A stretch of DNA of 64,000 bases from Leifsonia poae. Its GTDB lineage: Bacteria > Actinomycetota > Actinomycetes > Actinomycetales > Microbacteriaceae. Below, piece after piece: positions 61,901 through 64,000 of this stretch. Made by a program: the position numbers and the translations under genes. The stretch spans positions 124,001 through 188,000 of the forward strand of contig NZ_BSEN01000015.1 of assembly GCF_027921845.1 (NCBI RefSeq), read 5' to 3'. The notes below the pieces were generated by a model. It ran no database searches. It was not told the origin of the DNA and saw nothing but the letters and a program-made list of their open reading frames with translations. Each line of letters begins with the position of its first letter. Position 1 is the stretch's first letter.

Positions 61901-62284
61901 CAGCGCACCTTCGCGGCCAGCGAATGGGCGGCACGACGTCCTCAGGAGGTGGAGCTGGAGATCCATGTCACGCTCGCCGGCCATGTCGTCGTCTGCAAGC
62001 TCGACGCGGTGTACCCGGCCGACGACGGCGAGCACGCGGTGCAGATCGTCGACTGGAAGACCGGCAAGGCGCCGCGCGATGCCGACGACCTGGAGCGCAA
62101 GCAGCTTCAGCTCGCGCTCTACCGGCTCGCCTACGCCCGGTACGCCGGCATGGAGCCCGAACGGATCGACGCCGTGTTCTACTTCGTCGCCGACGACCTC
62201 GTCATCCGGCCCGAACGTCTCTACTCGGAGGAGGAGCTGCGCTCGCTCTGGTCCTCGACCACGGGCTTCATCCCGCCGGCGTGA
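58967..62284 (+). CDS. adnB: AdnB: UvrD-like lead helicase-nuclease subunit of AdnAB
   Basis: A 1105-residue subunit. The N-terminal motor has an intact Walker A (GAGSGKT, K76), motif II LLDEYQDTS (D309-D313), GDPHQSIYGWRGA as motif III, and STSWRNP as motif IV. The C-terminal nuclease carries IVDWKTGK (D1029, K1031). In mycobacteria AdnB is the lead motor that drives 3'-5' translocation while both nucleases trim the strands, the actinobacterial counterpart of RecBCD/AddAB. The ATG overlaps the adnA stop, ensuring equal synthesis. The last 64 bases overlap a convergent phosphotransferase-like gene. Confidence 0.95.
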   Translation: MTEENRDGLLEWEVDDATLDLVELALAEEAARPARRVSAVEIAEALGLPTPTLQQQAVIEAPLDPAIVVAGAGSGKTETMANRVVWLLANGHVGVSEILGLTFTRKAAGELAVRIRKRIEQLVASGLTDVAFDPFDAPTVATYNSFANAIFRENALLIGREPESAVLSEASAWQLARRLVVTSTDDRLVELEKSVDQVTSAVISLSRALSENVVEASDVERMTERFAALTELPTGSGRVKDVYASVRMAVAAVGSLPPLLALAEQFAAEKVRRGFVEYSDQVALALRVSERLPAVVDDYRQRYRVILLDEYQDTSVVQTRLLARLFSGQAVMAVGDPHQSIYGWRGASAANLGRFSLDFTGTRGGARQYALSTSWRNPTHVLDAANTLVEPLSASSPVQVERLGARPGATPGELDVRFEQTVADEAEEIAGWLAQRLSRRDDDGLPPSAAMLCRSIKKIDAFTGALARHGVPYHVLGLGGLLEQPVIADLVSAMRVMHDPTAGSELIRVLAGARWRVGPKDIATLRGVASWLAARDHRFRELDPAVRERLRQSVAGDESASLVDALDFVVEAPEGHTQLTGFSAEGLQRMRAAGRQLDYLRSRVGLDLLDLVTLVQQELLLDIEVAANETAQLGQASLDAFAEQVSSYLASDDQATLGSFLSWLAEAEQRDNLAPRSEEPEPGTVQILTIHGSKGLEWDIVAVPRMVDGELPGGPLSKRGWLEFGALPFEFRGDASELPMLAWRTAETQKDVDEAVKTFQDEIVERHAAEQRRLVYVAVTRARESLLLSGSYWSTQTKPRGPGLFLLELQAAGLIASDAFPDCDEPEENPLTLSSETVVWPLDPLGSRRSRVQAAAAAVLAAAERGTGSGGVYAHDIDLLLAERATAAADAGLVELPARIPASRFKDYVTDPASVAAALRRPMPERPYRQTRLGTLFHGWVEQRYGTIAGGSDVIDATATELDDPAGELLEADALEALQRTFAASEWAARRPQEVELEIHVTLAGHVVVCKLDAVYPADDGEHAVQIVDWKTGKAPRDADDLERKQLQLALYRLAYARYAGMEPERIDAVFYFVADDLVIRPERLYSEEELRSLWSSTTGFIPPA

Positions 62285-63297
62285 CCGTACTCGTCGGAGC
62301 GACGGTCGCCCGGGGTGCGGTCGAGCATCGCTTCGACGTCGTCGATCGCGAGGATCGGCCCCGTGGCGGTGGAGAGCTGGGTCGCGGAGTTGGTGTGCAC
62401 GCGGTCCACAAGACCGTCGAGCATCTCGACGGCGTCATCGACGATGGACTGATTGCGCACCTCACGGCCGTGCAGCAGCCAGCGAGCGACCTCCAGCTCC
62501 GCATAGAGCATCGCGCGCTGCGTGAACTGCCGGTCGGTGGCGACCTGACGGGTCGAGGCGTACGCGCCGAGGGCGCCGCTGGTGGCATCCGGGCTCATCG
62601 CCAGCAGCCAGTGCAGGTCGCGCGCCGGGTCGCCGACGCGCAACGCCGACCAGCCGAGCACGGCCGTGACGCTCTCGTCTTCGACGAGGAAGGAGTCGAC
62701 GGTGAGCGCGCCGTTGATGACGGTCGGCTGGAACTGCCACAGCGAATGGTCTGCCGCGGCGTCGCGCCACCGGTCGCGCAGCGCGCTCGGCAGCAGCCCC
62801 GTCGACGCCGAGGACTCGATCAGTGAGGTGGTCGAGGTGTGGCACTCCGTGGCGCTGAGCACGGGCAGGCCGGCCTCGCCCACGAAGTTGGTCGGCAGCG
62901 TGTGGATGGCGGCGATCGCGTGACCGATGGATCCGGCGAGGCCGTCGCCCGGCGGGATGTCGTCGATGTCGATGTGGTGGCCGGCGAGGAAGTCGTAGAC
63001 CACAGCGCGGGTGCCCCCGATCGGCGTCTGGCCCAGGTAGCTGGGGACATCGAAGGGGAGGCGGCTCCTGATGCCGGTGGTGAGGGCGCGCAGGGCGACC
63101 AGGTCGGCGCTCTGCTCGGTCTCGGCGGCCTGCGACGTGGGCACGCGGATGATGCAGGTCTGCCCGTCCCGGCCGCTGAGCAATGCGGAGTCGAACTCCG
63201 CCGCCCCGCCCAGACTGTAGCTGCGGGTACCGGAGACCTCCAGGCCGGCGACAGCCGAGGTGGCCAGCGCGGCTAGAGTGAGATGGGATCTGGCCAT
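62221..63297 (-). CDS. APH-fold phosphotransferase-like protein with degenerate active site
   Basis: A 358-residue protein resembling macrolide 2'-phosphotransferases/aminoglycoside kinases in its N-lobe (YSLGGAAEFDSALL, CIIRVPTS) and in VVYDFLAGHHIDI. The catalytic HGDxxxxN is replaced by NGALTVDS (from residue 195), and the metal-binding aspartate segment by LGWSALRVGDPARDL, so phosphoryl transfer looks impaired. ATG 63297 lies seven bases after TAACCT on the minus strand; the open frame upstream to 63342 is not supported. It overlaps the end of adnB and is divergent from nudC. A scaffolding or sensing pseudokinase is possible. Confidence 0.82.
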   Translation of the reverse strand: MARSHLTLAALATSAVAGLEVSGTRSYSLGGAAEFDSALLSGRDGQTCIIRVPTSQAAETEQSADLVALRALTTGIRSRLPFDVPSYLGQTPIGGTRAVVYDFLAGHHIDIDDIPPGDGLAGSIGHAIAAIHTLPTNFVGEAGLPVLSATECHTSTTSLIESSASTGLLPSALRDRWRDAAADHSLWQFQPTVINGALTVDSFLVEDESVTAVLGWSALRVGDPARDLHWLLAMSPDATSGALGAYASTRQVATDRQFTQRAMLYAELEVARWLLHGREVRNQSIVDDAVEMLDGLVDRVHTNSATQLSTATGPILAIDDVEAMLDRTPGDRRSDEYGHAGGMKPVVEDQSERSSSSE

Positions 63298-63359
63298 GTT
63301 TCCTAGGTTAAATGGACTTCCCCGCGTGGGCTTGTTCGCCACGCCTTGAAAGGACCCCG

Positions 63360-64000
63360 ATGTCGCCCTTCCCCCTCAGCGCTCTGCCATTGTCGCGGCA
63401 CGCGATCGACCGCGATCACGTGTCGCGCTCGCGTCCGGCGCTGTTCGACGAACTCTGGGACGATCCCACCACACGCGTGCTCGCGCTGTGGAAGGGACGC
63501 GCTCTGCTCACGGCCGAGAGCGTCGAGGCCGCGACGCCGGCCGCTGATGGCTGGGGCTCCGCCACCGGCATCGCTGCGCTCGAGTTGCTGCCGGTGGAGC
63601 GCGTGACGTCCGCCCTCGTGCGCGTCTACCTCGGTCGTACGCTCGTCGCCACCGCGACGGAGCCGGCCGGCAGCGCCGTGGTGCTCGAGGTGCTCACCGA
63701 CGCCGCAGCCGCCGAGCTCGAGCCCGACGAGGCGAGGTGGGGCAACCTCCGCACCGTCGCCACCGCCTTGAGCGACCGGGATGCCGGGCTCTTCACCGAG
63801 GCGCTCGCCATCGCGAATTGGCACGCCTCGCACACCCACTGCCCGCGCTGCGGGACCCCGACCGTCGTCGAACAGGCCGGCTGGGTGCGTCGCTGCTTCG
63901 AAGACGGCTCCGAGGTGTTCCCGCGCACCGACCCGGCCGTGATCGTGACGGTGCTCGATCGCGACGACCGGCTGCTGCTCGGCTCGAACGCGATGTGGGA
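63360..64000 (+). CDS. nudC: NADH pyrophosphatase NudC-like (3' end outside window)
   Basis: The frame is open from ATG 63360, with GAAAGGA upstream, to the window edge (213 codons). The N-terminal domain is followed by a zinc ribbon beginning HCPRCGTPT (about residues 160-168) with a third cysteine in WVRRCF, then FPRTDPAVIVTVLDRDDRLLLG, the entry to the Nudix domain; the Nudix box itself lies beyond 64000. NudC hydrolyses NAD(H) and can remove NAD caps from RNA. A fourth zinc cysteine is not evident at the usual place. Mycobacterial nudC lies in the same gene neighbourhood as adnAB. Confidence 0.88.
   Translation, partial: MSPFPLSALPLSRHAIDRDHVSRSRPALFDELWDDPTTRVLALWKGRALLTAESVEAATPAADGWGSATGIAALELLPVERVTSALVRVYLGRTLVATATEPAGSAVVLEVLTDAAAAELEPDEARWGNLRTVATALSDRDAGLFTEALAIANWHASHTHCPRCGTPTVVEQAGWVRRCFEDGSEVFPRTDPAVIVTVLDRDDRLLLGSNAMW

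Noticed and set aside
59822-62035. A 737-codon minus-strand open frame opposite adnB
   Set aside because: Same reason: mirror of a GC-rich coding frame with no domain or start signal.

Overview
The window is high-GC DNA from an actinobacterium. Gene content and recalled protein resemblance point to the family Microbacteriaceae, something close to Leifsonia. Supporting signs are frequent GTG and TTG starts, actinobacterial-only families (DUF3516 helicase, DUF3107, DUF3117, AdnAB), the actinobacterial form of DapD, and many starts preceded only by a -10 hexamer 6-7 bases upstream (leaderless mRNAs). It reads as ordinary chromosome. I see no insertion sequence, prophage, CRISPR array, rRNA or tRNA.

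Layout. 1-6.6 kb: tail of a DUF3516 helicase, a PiT phosphate transporter with a small membrane partner, and two divergent nucleobase permeases. 6.6-12.3 kb: trmB, aldehyde dehydrogenase, aspartate ammonia-lyase, an alpha/beta hydrolase and an FAH-family enzyme. 12.3-16.3 kb: glycosyltransferase, Ada-AlkA repair fusion and a GlcD-type flavoprotein. 16.4-20.7 kb: a carbohydrate-type module (esterase, MFS permease, ROK repressor). 20.9-25.2 kb: FKBP isomerase, AhpD-like protein facing a MocR regulator, zinc alcohol dehydrogenase and a double VOC protein. 25.3-33.4 kb: rpsO and pnp, separated by six accessory genes. 33.6-37.8 kb: Lrp-type regulator divergent from a branched-chain 2-oxoacid dehydrogenase operon (E1 alpha, E1 beta, E2). 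37.8-49.2 kb: dapD/dapE, PIG-V-like mannosyltransferase, DUF3117, O-methyltransferase, tatB, permease plus PLP decarboxylase, mrp-DUF1003-MgtE/CBS operon and a stress-protein-like gene. 49.2-64 kb: Xaa-Pro aminopeptidase, PHP phosphoesterase, secreted transglycosylase-like protein, DEAD RNA helicase, ferritin-like protein, DUF3107, the AdnA/AdnB double-strand-break machine, a degenerate phosphotransferase and the start of nudC.

Two stretches recall the gene order of the Mycobacterium tuberculosis dapD-to-Rv1234 and Rv3211-to-Rv3198c regions (from memory, not searched). The first lacks the sigE-rseA-htrA genes that sit before tatB there.

The most unusual non-coding signal is a set of three intergenic palindromes of one design (arms of 18-27 bases around a 21-22 base loop, sharing ATCGAGTCCG). 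The arm cores differ between copies but keep pairing. Also notable are two back-to-back divergent leaderless promoters sharing one -10 region (dapD/dapE and pepP/PHP), a permease whose only plausible start codon is ATT, and two short tandem duplications at gene edges.
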